From NCBI GenBank assembly GCA_947579605.1, contig OX388311.1, forward strand, positions 26,848,951 to 26,912,950: 64,000 nt of DNA, read 5' to 3'. The position numbers were made by a program, and so were the translations under genes. Of this stretch, positions 35,745 through 49,838 are shown one piece after another. How positions within the stretch are numbered: position 1 is the stretch's first letter; every line of letters begins with the position of its first letter. The notes under the pieces were generated by a model, which saw only the letters and a list, made by a program, of their open reading frames with translations, did no database searches and was not told the DNA's origin. The DNA comes from Athripsodes cinereus (taxonomy: Eukaryota; Arthropoda; Insecta; Trichoptera; Leptoceridae).

Positions 35745-35890
35745 ACAACATAGGGTCCTAACCCACTCCACTAAGCCTCCGGTGTGGACAAGATTTGTTA
35801 AGTGTAGAATTTCGGATAAATGGAAGTCCCCAGACTTCTGCGGTATCCGGGTGGACGGTGGGTCCTTCAATACAAACATCCCCTCTATTG
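35745..35890 (+). repeat. SINE-like family D, copy 1
   Basis: Contains GTGTAGAATTTCGGATAAAT and AAGTCCCCAGACTTCTGCGG; the complement of the same order is present at 52120-52275. Confidence 0.6.
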
Positions 35891-36414
35891 AAACTCATTA
35901 GTAATCCCTAATTGTTTTAACTCCTATTATCGTTTATCCTATATTTCCTTATCCCTTCTTTTTCTACACATCATCACCTGTTGTTTTATTTTGACTTCAA
36001 TTTTTTTATTCAGTTCTCTCGATAATTTCAAGCCATCTTTACCAAAGTGCTCCAGCATATAATCATTAATGTAAAAATAGACAGTGTTGTTGTTTTGATA
36101 CAATTTTTTAAAATGCTTAAACATGTTTATTCATCATGTAAACGCACAAACCCTCAAAACAATTATCTGATTTACGTTTATATTCTGGTTGATGTAATTT
36201 ACAATGGAAAAAACTATCAACAATCCTTAATGTCTTATTTCATTAGCACAAAAAGAACAATGTTTATTGGTCAATTTCTACAATAGGTTTTCCAGAATGA
36301 AAATATATATATGGATGATCATAGTTATATTTATTATTATCTTTCACTGTAGTAATGGTACTATGCATGCGTATCAGTCTCTTTTTCATTAGTAGAATGT
36401 ATAAGGTAAACAAA

Positions 36415-36680
36415 TTTTGTGAAGATTTTTAGAAATATGCAGATAAATTGTTGTAGAAGAACTGCTAGTTTTATACAAATTTTTGCTATCGTCTGTAGGT
36501 TTGAAGAAAACCAGTCATTTTTAAGACCAATAATTGGTGAAAGGAATTTTAAAATTATTCATGATATTTTCAACCAACGGTTCTTGGTGGACATTTATGT
36601 TGAATTAATTATAAATAAGTGTTCTTTTTTTAAAATTATTCATATTAAAAGTTATTGAAGGCAGCATTTACTAAATACAA
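36415..36680 (+). repeat. Dispersed repeat E, copy 2
   Basis: See copy 1 at 34975. This copy is longer and includes an incidental ORF. Confidence 0.55.
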
Positions 36681-39300
36681 CTCTGATCATCAATACATAT
36701 TTTGATACTACTGAATAACCTATTGTAAGAATTGATCATTTATTGCATACAGTCGGTTCACTGGCTACCCCATTTGTAAGAAACGCAGTGATTGTATTAA
36801 TATATATAAAAGTATCTAATTTTACTAATTAACCTGTTTATGTAAATAACGAATATTTTTTATTCAAGTTAGCACAATTTAACCTGGGACTACTTACTCA
36901 TTCCAAAATAAAAATGTCGTTAAACAATAAGCAAGTGCCTAAATTTACAAAATTTAACAAATAATATAATAATAATAATACTGCAATTATTGATACATTT
37001 AAAAAAAAAAGATTTTGTATAATTTTTGATAGTGACATTCACAATGAAAGTAGCATTGAAGAGATGTTTATATTATATATTTAGATGTATGTACTTATTT
37101 TTTATAAATCAAATATTGTAATATTACGTCAGATTCTTAAATGCTTTTGCAGTCATTTTACATTGTGGAAGACTGAATTTCTCTTTTAGACTCGAAGACA
37201 GATGATCAGATCTAAATAACACCCTTTTAGAAGATTTATTTTTTACATCTTAAAGTGACAAGACTTAGTGAGATTTTTCTACTAAATTAAATCTGTGCAA
37301 GTAAAAATATTGCTCACAAATAAAGTTTTTTCATGTCATAATATCAAACGTAATTTTTGATGAGTTTCTAATCTATATTGTTGTTTGTCTATTTATCTAA
37401 GCATGAATATTTTCAAAATGTGGCATTTTTAATTAGCTGTTGGTAGGTTTATGTTATTTTCTTTGAATGTGTATTTACTCACCAATATTTTGACCTAGTA
37501 TAAAATATTGTTTACACAACTTGTGAAATAGCCAATTTTTGTTGAATGTGAATAACAAAAATAATGAAATACTAAGAACAGAATGTAAAAGTAACCTCAC
37601 AAAAAGATGTAGAAATTGGACAAAAAAAACAATGGAATGAGCTGAAAAGGTTCTTTTTTCAAAATTTAAATTATTGCCATCATTGAGAAATAATGAATTC
37701 ATCATAATTATTTAAGTTGCGCACTCGTAAATGTTATTTGCTTACCCAGTTTATGATTTTGTAGTGCTTATACCTAATCCTCCTCTTGAATGTGGTAACA
37801 ATGTATGTTGTAATATATTTAGTCACTTTTTACAAAGATTTTTGTACTTTGTATTTTGAAGATTCTACAAATTGTATGTGTAATAAGCTTTTTAACCAAT
37901 AAAAGCGACAATTAGATAATATTTTTATTTTTCAAAATGTAACCCATTCCCAGTTAAATTGATTTTGGTGTCTCCGACATTTAACTAGTAAATTCAGGGT
38001 TTAAATGCCACTAGCAGTCTACTCCGCTTTCATGAACGAGGATATTGATTGCATTTAATATTCTCCTCTATACTAACTTCATGTAATAAACATAAATGTT
38101 GTTTCTTAGTGCCATAAAAAAATGACATTCAGGATTTGTGGCATACCTAATCGCTGAATTGAAGATGTTAAGTATCATATTTGTGATATTTTGAAAACAC
38201 TGACTTTTTACAGAATACTGAAAAGTTACAGAAGAACGGGGACCTATTCATTGCCAGAAAATTGCATTTGTGTTCATTCTAATTACAAATACATATATAA
38301 AATATATGCATGTCACAAAAATAAGTTGATTGATTATGGGGAATTAAAAATAAAGAAATAGTGGTGAAAATAATATGGGAATAAAATAACAAACAATTTA
38401 TTTTAGAAAACCTTGTTTATTTCGGAAATTCACATATCAACCACAAAATATTTTCTATCAAACAGCAAAAATATAGTATGGTACGTACTTTTCATTTTAA
38501 AGGCATGACACAGTTCATATATTTTGGTATACTCTTTACAATGTTTAAAAAAAATATTATCAAATTAAATTACGACAACTTTGAAAACTCAAGCAAAGAT
38601 GCATAAGTATTTCATAATGACCTATATAAATTTAATGAGAAATCTAAATTCACAATTATTGTCCAAAACAATAATTTACTTCAATAAGTGTGTCCACGCT
38701 GAGCGAACCAATGGTGGGAACGAATGTTCTGTCTCTTGTTTCTTCAAGCAGTAAATATTAAGAAATTAAAGAGAAAACTAACTATATAATTTCTTTTTTA
38801 TATTGACAAAGAGATCAAAGTTGGCTCAGTGCGCACAAGGCTTATGACTAATACCCCAAATGAAATGCCTAATTCACATTAAAATTTTAAATTGTACGAA
38901 ATTTGAGAAAAAGATGTATAAATTTGAAATTAAAAAATCCATTTTTCAGTTTAGATTAGAACGTTGGGTAATGTCATTATTACCCATGTTTGAGAGATAG
39001 CCTGTTAACAATGATACAAATATTAAAGGGTGATAGGCAGATGTGTGAAATAATAAAACTTACTTATTTCATTCAAAATTATACATTACTTCAAGTCATT
39101 CTTCATAAAATTGTAACTGTGAAGACATCACACTTACATTTCCAATATTACTTTTGTTTGCAAGAATATTTCACATCAATGGAGGATGATTTAAAACTTT
39201 TTCTACTTCGCATACTGTCAATAAGGAACGAGATATACAAAAATATCCTTTTTAACAGTTTCGAAAATAATTAATAATATTAAAATTAACTTATTATACT
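36681..39300. other. Spacer between the SLC12-type gene and SMNDC1
   Basis: A short family A end at about 36740-36795 and an inverted family A copy at about 38060-38240 (AATAAACATAAATGTTGTTT ... CTGACTTTTTACAG). No gene supported. Confidence 0.45.
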
Positions 39301-39336
39301 GTACACATTTATTTATACACATTGCACATATAATTA

Positions 39337-41456
39337 TTAAGCACCCTTCTTCCATTTCTCGCCATGTGTAAACTCTGTCATGGGTTTACCAGATATACCG
39401 CACGTGCCTATACCAACTCTGCCGTTCACATTATCAGGTGATGCGAATATACTCTTTGTTTTGATTCCTGGATTCTTTGAAGTCTTTGCTTTGAATGACA
39501 ACCATTTGTTTTTCTCAGATTCTCTGTCTTCTTCTATTTGTTTGAACCTCTGTTGTTTCTTTTGCTTCTTTTTCTTTAAGTAATCTCTGGTTGGTGGTTT
39601 TCCATGCCTGCAAATTACAATATTTCTCATGATAAAAGTATAAAAATGACTAAGAGAAAAAATTATCCAATTCTGACAAAAAACTTAAATACAATGAAGA
39701 TGTACAATCGGCACAAAATTTGACATACATGAAATAAACATTTTATGATACCAATATTTTAATTATTTGCATTTCTGAGCTCAATATGTGAACAAGTTAT
39801 GACATTGTTGTTTGTAATAGAAACCAATGGTTATGTAGAAAAAATTCTTAATGGCAAAATATGTATTTATACTGGCTAGCTGTATTGGATAGATGGAGCT
39901 ACAAAACATAGCAAAAAATCCACTGTGTATGTTTAAGTTTTTTTTTATTATATTTACAAATCCAGTGCAAATATTGAATTTCATACAGAGAAATATTAAA
40001 TAAAAAATAATGAAACAAACTTACTTGTCATCTGCCATTTCATCTGCAGATCTTTTGACACCGCTGGTTTCTTTGAGCTCCTCAATGTTCACAGTCTCCT
40101 TCTGACCATATTCTGTAAACTCCACATTCACTGTTGTCTCATTTACTTCACTTATAACCGCTTCATAATACCTGCAAATTCACAAACCTTCCAATAACTG
40201 TAAAACAATCCGCTCATAGGTTATGAAAAAAAATACATTGCAGACAATATTTTCAAAAAAAAAAAATTATGATATTTATAAATAAAGGAACACAATATAA
40301 TGTATGTCGGAGGAAAACCATACTATAATCATTATGTCAACAAAAACATTGTTTGTTGCTGCAACTTTTTATGACATGCAAATGGTTATCAAGTTGAATT
40401 AAAATTTTTTCCATCCTAATGAAAATCCTAAGATCGTGGAAACAAACAAATCAACAAGAAAATACAATGAGTCGTACAGGAGATTTCAATTATTATTTTT
40501 GGTCAATGTCTACACGTTTATAGACATTGAGCAGAAATACTGGTCAATACAAAAAAACTTCTCGAGTGTCTTTAATTTACTTCATTAACATTCTAAATCC
40601 AATAGAGGGGGTGTGAGGAAGCGCGCACATTCAAGAACCACGTGGCTTAAATTCTTAAGGACAGACGCATGTTGAGTAAGAGAAATTGGTGTGCATGTAT
40701 GAGAAACTGATGAATATAGAGGAAACAAAAGTATGTAAGGATAGATTTATATGGTGTTCCATTCTCTCTACCTACCCCCACCTGGGACACGGTATGAGGA
40801 TATAGTATTACTATTAGCATTCTAGATTAGAAGTATAACAAAGCTATGATACTAACTCTCCATCCACAGCCCATTTGGCAAAACATTTATCTCCAATTTT
40901 CCATTTCCTCTTTCTTGTTGAGTTTGCAATTCCTCGTTCGGCAGCCAGTAAAGATGCTGTTACATCATCATCCTCATCTGCATCAACATTGTTCCTGTGT
41001 CCATAACTACCAAAGCTTCTTTCATCAGATTGTTTAGAAGATTCCTCTTGTTGTGTTTTTATCAAGTCCTTTGTTAGCGAAATAACCTCTTCCAAATCAG
41101 CTTTTAGTTTGAGTAGTTCATCATTTCCTGAGTCAGATACGAGGGCCGCTTCCACCTGAAAAGAAAAATAGTCAATAAATAACAGATGATACAGGTGTGA
41201 AACATTATAAGTTGTCGCGATAATTTTTAAAAATGATATATTAACTAATATACTGTGTATAGTATTATGTTTTGTGAATAAGAAAACCAAATAGCCTCAG
41301 ATAACAATATAAAAATTAAAATAATAAATTACAAATAATCATAAACACGAAGCTAAAATCTAACACCGTCGAATTATGGCTTATTATGCGTGGAACAAAA
41401 CGAAGAAACATTACCTGTTGCAACTGAAGTTTATAGTTCCGTAAATCTTCTTCCAT
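39337..41456 (-). CDS. SMNDC1: Survival motor neuron domain-containing splicing factor SPF30 (252 aa)
   Basis: Nuclear pre-mRNA splicing factor needed for tri-snRNP joining in the family. On the minus strand the coding exons are 41456-41415, 41155-40857, 40171-40025 and 39607-39337; they sum to 759 nt (252 aa plus stop), near the vertebrate length of about 238. The N terminus reads MEEDLRNYKLQLQQ, followed by a charged helix (LLKLKADLEEVISLTKDLI). The Tudor domain begins at KWKIGDKCFAKWAVDGE in exon 2 and continues across the junction into YYEAVISEV in exon 3, keeping the aromatic cage region. The C terminus is lysine-rich (KKKKQKKQQRFKQ) and ends GEKWKKGA. A polyadenylation AATAAA lies at 39308-39313 on this strand. 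Divergently oriented with RpL40, about 1.1-1.4 kb apart. Confidence 0.95.
40600..40815 (+). pseudogene. 5'-truncated non-LTR retrotransposon tail (copy 2) in SMNDC1 intron 2
   Basis: Nucleotide match to 47450-47690: GTGTGAGGAAGCGCGCAC, AACCACGTGGCTTAAAT, TGTTGAGTAAGAGAAA, and CATTCTCTCTACCTACCCCC, ending GGATATAGTATTACTATTAG. Confidence 0.8.
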
Positions 41457-42008
41457 TATTGTCCTCCCAATGATTATAACAAAAATACAAAACAAATTTA
41501 TATCCAGAAATTCTACAAGAATTTACTTCGTACACCGAACGAATAAATCCGAAATGCCATTTATGAAATCCATAGACCTACTATATCTATAAATCGTATT
41601 CACAGACAACCATAGAAAATTAGTTTTGTTCCATAAAGAAATAAAGGTGATGACAGTTTCACCTTCTATCATTTCGAAATATGAAATCCAACACCTTCTT
41701 TAGGTGGTGTTGTTAAAATCACCAAATTCGTTCATAAAAATTTAATGGAATCTGCATTTAATATTTTATCGTTCATTTACCTCTACAAACGCATCAAAAG
41801 TCTAAATCTAACGGTCGTGTTTGGGTCGTGTTTCCCAAACAAAATGCTTGTTCGCACTTTTTTATCTATAATTTCTATTTAAGAGTACAAAGTAAGATAG
41901 TTCTATAAAAAAATAACAAAAATTGTGCGTAATTATAAATAATATATTGAAAAATGATCGCAATATTCACATTTAATTTTTAACTTTTTTTTGTAACTCA
42001 ACTCACTA

Positions 42009-42472
42009 AAGGGTCGTTCACATTTGTTCACTTTCAGTGATCACTCCGGATGATCCTCCAAGATGAATAGATGTGAACGGGCGTTTCATCAATAGTGATC
42101 ACTAGTGATGACGGAGGAAAGAGATTACCGCTCGTCATAATTTTGATGGAAGGTCCTTTCACTGAAACGACCATAAACAAGTTTTATCTATGAATTTGTA
42201 TTGAAAGTCGGAATCATTTACAAAATGATCATGCTGTTGAGAATTATATTATCTTGTTTTAATTTTTAATGAAGGTTTTTTTTCATGTTTTTATTTATTT
42301 ATTATTTTTTTTAAGTAAATACGTCAAACTACATACAACATGACCGTGAGTGTTGACTTGACAGTGAAAGCATAGGATGAACAAGTGTGAACAGCCGTGT
42401 TCACTTTCGATGAACAGGTTTGACCCTGACACTCTGGATGATCATCCAAAGTGAAGCAATGTGAATGCTACT
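42009..42472. mobile_element. Candidate TIR element between SMNDC1 and RpL40
   Basis: The left end (GGGTCGTTCACATTTGTTCA) and the complement of the right end (GTAGCATTCACATTGCTTCA) agree at about two-thirds of positions, followed on both sides by a TGATCA / GGATGATC block. Interior has further TTCACTTT and GATCACT repeats. No transposase. Exact ends and TSD not resolved. Confidence 0.4.
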
Positions 42473-42593
42473 TAAGCAAATATTTTATACAATAGTCTAT
42501 GATTTTATAGGTTCTGGTTCCTGTGCTTAGAATTATCTGTGCAATATCTTTCATTTTTTGGTTATAATTGTAGGCGGCCACGTTTTGCCTAAG

Positions 42594-44087
<1,494 letters not shown>

Positions 44088-44327
44088 ACTACATACTCTT
44101 ATTACAGATCATCTTACGCAAAGCATCATATTCCATTTCTCACTATTCATTGTTATACCAAGGAAAAGAGAAATGTTTACAATAAAATAAAAACAGTTAT
44201 TTTGCAATGAAACTTCATTTTATAATTTCAATTAAACCTTATAAACATTAATATCTATTACTTTTATTCACTAAATGCCAATCATATGACCATCTTATAT
44301 AAAGGTGTATAGAAGTGGTCTATACCA

Positions 44328-46874
44328 GGGTAAGTCCAAGTCAGGCGGTCCAGAAATAAATAAAATGGTTGCTTGACCATCTCAGAAAAAATTGATATTT
44401 TGTATGCTATCACCCCAATATGTTGGTAGTTCAAAATGATAATTATTTTAATTTTATTGGTTTTAGTTTTTGTGTGGCGGCCATATTTGTTTTACTAGGC
44501 GGAGACATTTTCGCAGTTTAAAGGGTTTGCGAAAACTTAAATATCTCAGGTCCTATTTATTTTATCAACATGAAACTAATGGCAGTTTGTTTATAAAAAT
44601 ATAAGCTTTAAGGTTGTTTACAAACATTTTCACCTAAATATAATTTTAAGGGATGAAATTTCAGTCTACATTCTTAACTCTCTTTTGTAAAAACTCCCAT
44701 TTTCACGGAAAGATTTTGGACGAAGCGAAAGAGTCCACACATCAAAACTTTTTTTGACAAACAACTAGGTACTAGTTGTGTTTGATAAATAAAATTTCAA
44801 GTCTGAGACTTGACCCCTCTTTTCAAAAAAAAATTGGAAATTCTCAAAATTTTCCATTTTCCGAGCTCAATATCTCTGGTGGGGGACCAGATAAAAATTT
44901 GAAATATCACCCCATAATAGACCTGTACCATAGTATTATGAGGCAAAAATTTGGAGTTTGAGATTTTACTACGAACAGAGATATGGCAATCACAAAATGT
45001 CCAAAAATTAGTACTTCAACGGGCATACCGCATCGGCATAACTATATAGAATATAAAATTGTATACTAATATTTAATCAATGTATAATAAATAATATTTA
45101 CAAAATAGAATTCTTAGTATAATACCATGTTATATAATTAAATATCTCGATTGTGTGTGTGTGGGAGGGGCTAAAACTCTGGGAGAACTGGCAGTCTGAA
45201 TCAAAATAATGCACACTTCAGTGGGTGAATATACCTAATGCATTAAGTCGATTAATATGTGACATGTTCTTGGCAAAAAGGACATTTTATACAAATCTAA
45301 AGGCTTACTGTTATACACACATAAAATTTAAAGCAAACTTCTTTCTAGTAGCTAATACATATGGGCATACGCATAGTCTTCAACTAATTTTGGTGTACAA
45401 CGAAGAGCTGAGAGATAGCCTCACATAATTGAGGGGTGATAGTGTGATAGCGACCAGTCACAGTTATAAGTTCCATTGGTGCGAGCTTTCTTAGAATGTT
45501 CTTCATAGGTACCCAGGTCTTATCACCTCTTGAAATTTTGAACGAGGTTCGTGGTCCAGCTGGCTCATAAAAGTGAACTTTCAGGTCATTGTTTTCGATG
45601 CTCACTTCCTCGATAACTCCAAGGTACCATTGCTCTTCATATATGCATGTAACTATGTCTTCTTTCTAGAGGGATAATGAGGCAGTTTTTGACACACGCA
45701 CGTCATCAAAGTCGTCAGAAATTGAAGTTAGATAGCACCTTATGACTGTATCATTTATCGGAACATATTTGTGGTATGACCGAGTTTTAGCAACAGGTAA
45801 ACAGCTCTTCGTTGTACACCAAAATTAGTTGAAGACTATGCGTATGCCCATATGTATTAGCTACCAGAAAGAAGTTTGCTTTAAATTTTATGTGTGTATA
45901 ACAGTAAGCCTTTAGATTTGTATAAAATGTCCTTTTTGCCAAGAACATGTCACATATTAATCGACTTAATGCATTAGGTATATTCACCCACTGAAGTGTG
46001 CATTATTTTGATTCAGACTGCCAGTTCTCCCAGAGTTTTAGCCCCTCCCACACACACACAATCGAGATATTTAATTATATAACATGGTATTATACTAAGA
46101 ATTCTATTTTGTAAATATTATTTATTATACATTGATTAAATATTAGTATACAATTTTATATTCTATATAGTTATGCCGATGCGGTATGCCCGTTGAAGTA
46201 CTAATTTTTGGATTGCCATATCTCTGTTCGTAGTAAAATCTCAAACTCCAAATTTTTGCCTCATAATACTATGGTACAGGTCTATTATGGGGTGATATTT
46301 CAAATTTTTATCTGGTCCCCCACCAGAGATATTGAGCTCGGAAAATGGAAAATTTTGAGAATTTCCAATTTTTGAAATTTTTTTTTGAAAAGAGGGGTCA
46401 AGTCTCAGACTTGAAATTTTGTTTATCAAATACAACTAGTACCTAGTTGTTTGTCAAAAAAAGTTTTGATGTGTGGACTCTTTCCCTTTGTCCAAAATCT
46501 TTCCGTGAAAATGGGAGTTTTTACAAAAGAGAGTTAAGAATGTAGACTGTAATTTCATCCCTTAAAATTATATTTAGGTGAAAATGTTTGTAAACAACCT
46601 TAAAGCTTATATTTTTATAAACAAACTGCCATTAGTTTCATGTTGATAAAATAAATAGGACCTGAGATATTTAAGTTTTCGCAAACCCTTTAAACTGCGA
46701 AAATGTCTCCGCCTAGTAAAACAAATATGGCCGCCACACAAAAACTAAAACCAATAAAATTAAAATAATTGTCATTTTGAACTACCAACATATTGGGGTG
46801 ATAGCATACAAAATATCAATTTTTTCTGAGATGGTCAAGCAACCAGTGCTGGACCGCCTGACTTGGACTTACCC
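44328..46874. mobile_element. Foldback-like element with ~1.08-kb inverted arms and coding spacer
   Basis: The left arm 44328-45410 and right arm 45802-46874 are reverse complements over almost their whole length. Outer ends are GGGTAAGTCCAAGTCAGGCG and its complement; inner ends are CGAAGAGCTG and CAGCTCTTCG. The arms differ at scattered bases and by a few small indels (for example the right arm has extra bases near 46370-46380, and GGACGAAGCG versus GGACAAAGGG), so they are separate sequences, not an assembly copy. The 391-bp spacer carries a protein remnant on the minus strand. No clear target-site duplication was found. The element could be a foldback (FB) type or a MITE derived from an unknown DNA transposon. 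Confidence 0.85.
45384..45665 (-). pseudogene. Transposon-protein remnant in the foldback spacer (Tudor-like C terminus)
   Basis: On the minus strand the frame is open from after a TAG (45666-45668) to a TAA at its end. It includes EEQWYLGVIEEVSIENNDLK, HFYEPAGPRTSFKI, WVPMKNILRKLAP and GRYHTITPQLCEAISQLF. I recall similar C-terminal modules (W/Y-x-G-x-V/I-E-E ... F..P.GP ... W.P...IL) in uncharacterised invertebrate transposon-associated proteins. The same frame upstream of the TAG also looks coding for about 40 codons (SDDFDDVRVSKTAS). The last residues read into the left arm. Family not named with confidence. Confidence 0.55.
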
Positions 46875-47203
46875 TTTAGTAAACTTGAAGATATTCCCTC
46901 CTAGCAATAAGCTCGCCAACTGTTCAATTTCGAGTACTTTTCTATGAAGAGTAAAGTCAGAGTTTTGTTTACATATTTCGATATTTAACAAAATATTGAA
47001 TTAAAAATAAACATTCGTAGATTTTTTTAGAATTTCTACAATAATTCAATATTGACATGCTTAAGAATTGAAAATCTAATCACGAAAATGTTAAAACGAA
47101 AAAAAAATGTTAAATAATAAAATATATAAGTATATATGTTCAGGAAATGTGGAAAAAAGGTGAGTATCTATTATAATTTTTGAGGATTACATGTATTCGG
47201 GAT
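46875..47203. other. Short spacer before the assembly gap
   Basis: AT-rich. A possible exon end GAAATGTGGAAAAAAG | gtgagt occurs at about 47145-47161, which could belong to the zinc-finger gene downstream; not provable. Confidence 0.3.
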
Positions 47204-47403
47204 NNNNNNNNNNNNNNNNNNNNNNNNNNNNNNNNNNNNNNNNNNNNNNNNNNNNNNNNNNNNNNNNNNNNNNNNNNNNNNNNNNNNNNNNNNNNNNNNN
47301 NNNNNNNNNNNNNNNNNNNNNNNNNNNNNNNNNNNNNNNNNNNNNNNNNNNNNNNNNNNNNNNNNNNNNNNNNNNNNNNNNNNNNNNNNNNNNNNNNNNN
47401 NNN
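47204..47403. other. Assembly gap (200 N)
   Basis: Exactly 200 unknown bases, a conventional scaffold gap. The true length may differ, and a 5' exon of the zinc-finger gene could be hidden here. Confidence 0.98.
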
Positions 47404-47449
47404 CGAATGAACGAGGTAAGAATGACAAAGAGGATATAATTATCTGAAA

Positions 47450-47690
47450 GAAAGGGTGTGAGGAAACGCGGGCGTCCGAGAACCACGTGGCTTGATCACG
47501 TGGATCAATTTCTAAAGGACGGCCGCGTGTTGAGTAAGAGGAACCGACGTGCGTGTATGAGGAACTGTATGAATGTGGTGGAAGCGAAGGAAGTGTGTAA
47601 AGATAGATCTATTTGGCATTCCGTTCTCTCTGCCTACCCCACTTGGGACACGGCGTGAGGGTATAGTAGTATAGTATAGATAGTATAGTA
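47450..47690 (+). pseudogene. 5'-truncated non-LTR retrotransposon, RT C-terminal end (copy 3, best kept)
   Basis: Open frame from about 47458 encodes RKRGRPRTTWLDHVDQFLKD, then NVVEAKEVCKDRSIWHSVLS and AYPTWDTA before a TGA. This is the end of a LINE endonuclease-reverse transcriptase; the catalytic domains are absent. The 3' end is CTACCCCACTTGGGACACGG, CGTGAGGGTATAG and a TAGTA-rich tail. Copies 1 and 2 are at 17815-18050 and 40600-40815. Confidence 0.85.
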
Positions 47691-47840
47691 TAATTAATTT
47701 TTTGATATGATTTAAAATGACTTATTTATTGTGAAAATAATCAACTGTTTTAAGTTTTTATTTTCTATACAACCTACTTAAATAATTTCCTTTATTATTT
47801 ATCAACTTTATTTTTTAATAATTGTATCTTATTATTTAAG

Positions 47841-49838
47841 GTCCCATAAAGCAAAAAAAAAGAAAGAAAATAAAAAGTCCAAGAAAGTAAAATCATTGAA
47901 ATGCCCCAAATGTAGTAAAGCTTTTCACAAGTATGAGAAATTAGAAGTCCATTTGAGAAACCATTTTGGGCTAAAGGTAATTTATATTATTAGTTCACCA
48001 TGTTTTTAGATTATTTATTGATCATCCACAACGTTACCTTGCACAGAATTTCTGTAGAAGAGGCAGCAGTTCATTATTTTTTTATTATTACAGCTATGAA
48101 ATGTGACCTTTTTTGTCTCAATATTCACAATTTAATATACATACACGCAAATTTCTATTAGATTTCTATAAGATTTTCATTTTGATATAGGAATTTGAAA
48201 TGTAGCACAATCTCCTTGTTATTGTTCAGCAATTTTAGAGCCACTTATAATTTTTTCATTCATAGAAATACAATACTGGTTGCACAACATCCTGTTCTTG
48301 TATAATTATATGGGTTACATTATTTTTAATCCTTCTTTCATTTGCAGCCTGACATTCAGTGCAAAGATTGTGGTAAAGAATTTGCATCATATAACAATTT
48401 GTGGAGCCACATGCGAGTGCATTCTGGTGAACGAAGATATAAATGCAAAGTTTGTTCTAAAGACTTTGCATATTTGAATGTTCTCAAAAATCATGAGCGA
48501 TCTCACGCTGGAATCAAGAAATATATATGCCACGAATGTGGAGCAAAGTTTGTGCAACCAGGAAATCTAAAGGTGAAATGTCTGTTTGGACTAATCATTA
48601 CATACATCAGCATTTTGAAAAAATTAACAGATCAACTAGTAACAAACTTTTCCATCTATTTAACATGTTAGTTGTTTCTTTGCACCAACAAATATTAAGG
48701 ATGAGAGGCATACTTCATCGTTGACTTAAACATGTTAAAATATCACTCTTATTTGCGATGTTTTACGATTAACAATATATTTACCGGGTTGGCTGGAAAA
48801 AATTGCATATGCGATAAGCCCGCCTTTTGGTACTCTCTATAGAAATGTACTTGTATACTACATATTTGGAAACCAATAAAGTTTTATTATTTACTTAGTT
48901 AAATTTTGATTAAGTGATGTTATTATGATATGAATAATTATTTTAAAAAATTCATAAAAACAAAACGCAGTGTTTATCATATGAATTTCTAGATATACCT
49001 TTTTTACAGACTCATCTATCTCAACACACTAATGATAAACTATATCAGTGCAACCAATGTGGAAAGAAATTTATCCAACCTGGCAACCTTAAAATACACC
49101 TGATCCGCCACACAGGAGTGAAAAACATTCCATGTACATTATGCGACATGCATTTTTATGTTAAAGGAGATTTGGACAAGCACATGAGGTCTCACTCTGA
49201 TAAGAAACCTTTTGCATGTAAATTCTGTGGCAAGACTTTCAAGACACAAAGTTTTCTCATTGTGCATAACAGAACTCATACAGGTTAGTTAAAAAGTGTA
49301 ACAAATTTTCATGATGTATAAACGCATTATATAAAACAATATTCTGCTCCATGTGACTAATTTCAAACAAAAATATGCTCTCCGTCTTTGCGTGTCTCCA
49401 TCCAATAGGAACAAGACCTTCGCAATAAAGGTCACTATGCTTTATGCTAGCCTGATGATGAAAGTCGAAACTCATGAAGGCAAATCCATAACCAAAAATA
49501 AGAATATTAAATTTTACTAATCTGACTTTTTTTTAGGTGAAAGGCCCTTTGCATGTGAATATTGTCCAATGAAATTTATGGCAGCCAAAGACTTAAAAAA
49601 TCATCGTATGACACATACTGGAGAGAAGCCTCACAAGTGTACTCTGTGCAGTCAGGCATTTATACAAAAGTGTGCACTCAATAGGCATATGAAGACGCAT
49701 GAGAAGGCAAATCAGTTTAACAATTCTCAAGAACAGCAACAGGTCACACTTCAAAGTCATATCGCAGCTGGCCAGCAATCACAATATGTGACATGCAGCA
49801 TGTTACCTAATCTGATTGTACCTGAAACAATTGTTTAA
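47841..49838 (+). CDS. C2H2 zinc-finger protein, nine fingers (5' partial)
   Basis: Likely nuclear DNA-binding protein. Recognised exons are 47841-47976, 48348-48572, 49010-49283 and 49537-49838, all with GT-AG borders and matching phases; the start codon and first exon(s) are not found and may be in or before the gap. The first exon has a lysine-rich stretch (SHKAKKKKKENKKSKK) followed by finger 1. Nine C-x2-C-x12-H-x3-H fingers follow, starting CPKCSKAF, CKDCGKEF, CKVCSKDF, CHECGAKF, CNQCGKKF, CTLCDMHF, CKFCGKTF, CEYCPMKF and CTLCSQAF. Finger 4 is split by an intron between 48572 and 49010. TGEKP-type linkers appear only in part (GERPF, GEKPH). The C-terminal ~45 residues are Q/N-rich and end VPETIV. 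Orthology is not assigned. Confidence 0.9.
48650..48770 (-). repeat. Family A fragment, inverted, in zinc-finger gene intron
   Basis: GCACCAACAAATATTAAGGA, GAGAGGCATACTTCATCG and TTAAACATGTTAAAATATCA in family order. A family H LINE tail follows at about 48780-48890. Confidence 0.5.

Noticed and set aside
35939..36286. Overlapping short ORFs near 36 kb
   Set aside because: Lysine/asparagine/isoleucine-rich reading of AT-rich DNA; no support as genes.
45225..45987. Two identical ~65-aa ORFs in opposite orientation (from 45225 plus and 45987 minus)
   Set aside because: They are the same arm sequence of the foldback element seen twice; no protein features.
47171..47486. ORFs of 76-99 codons across the N-run on both strands
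   Set aside because: They exist only because N codons are not stops.
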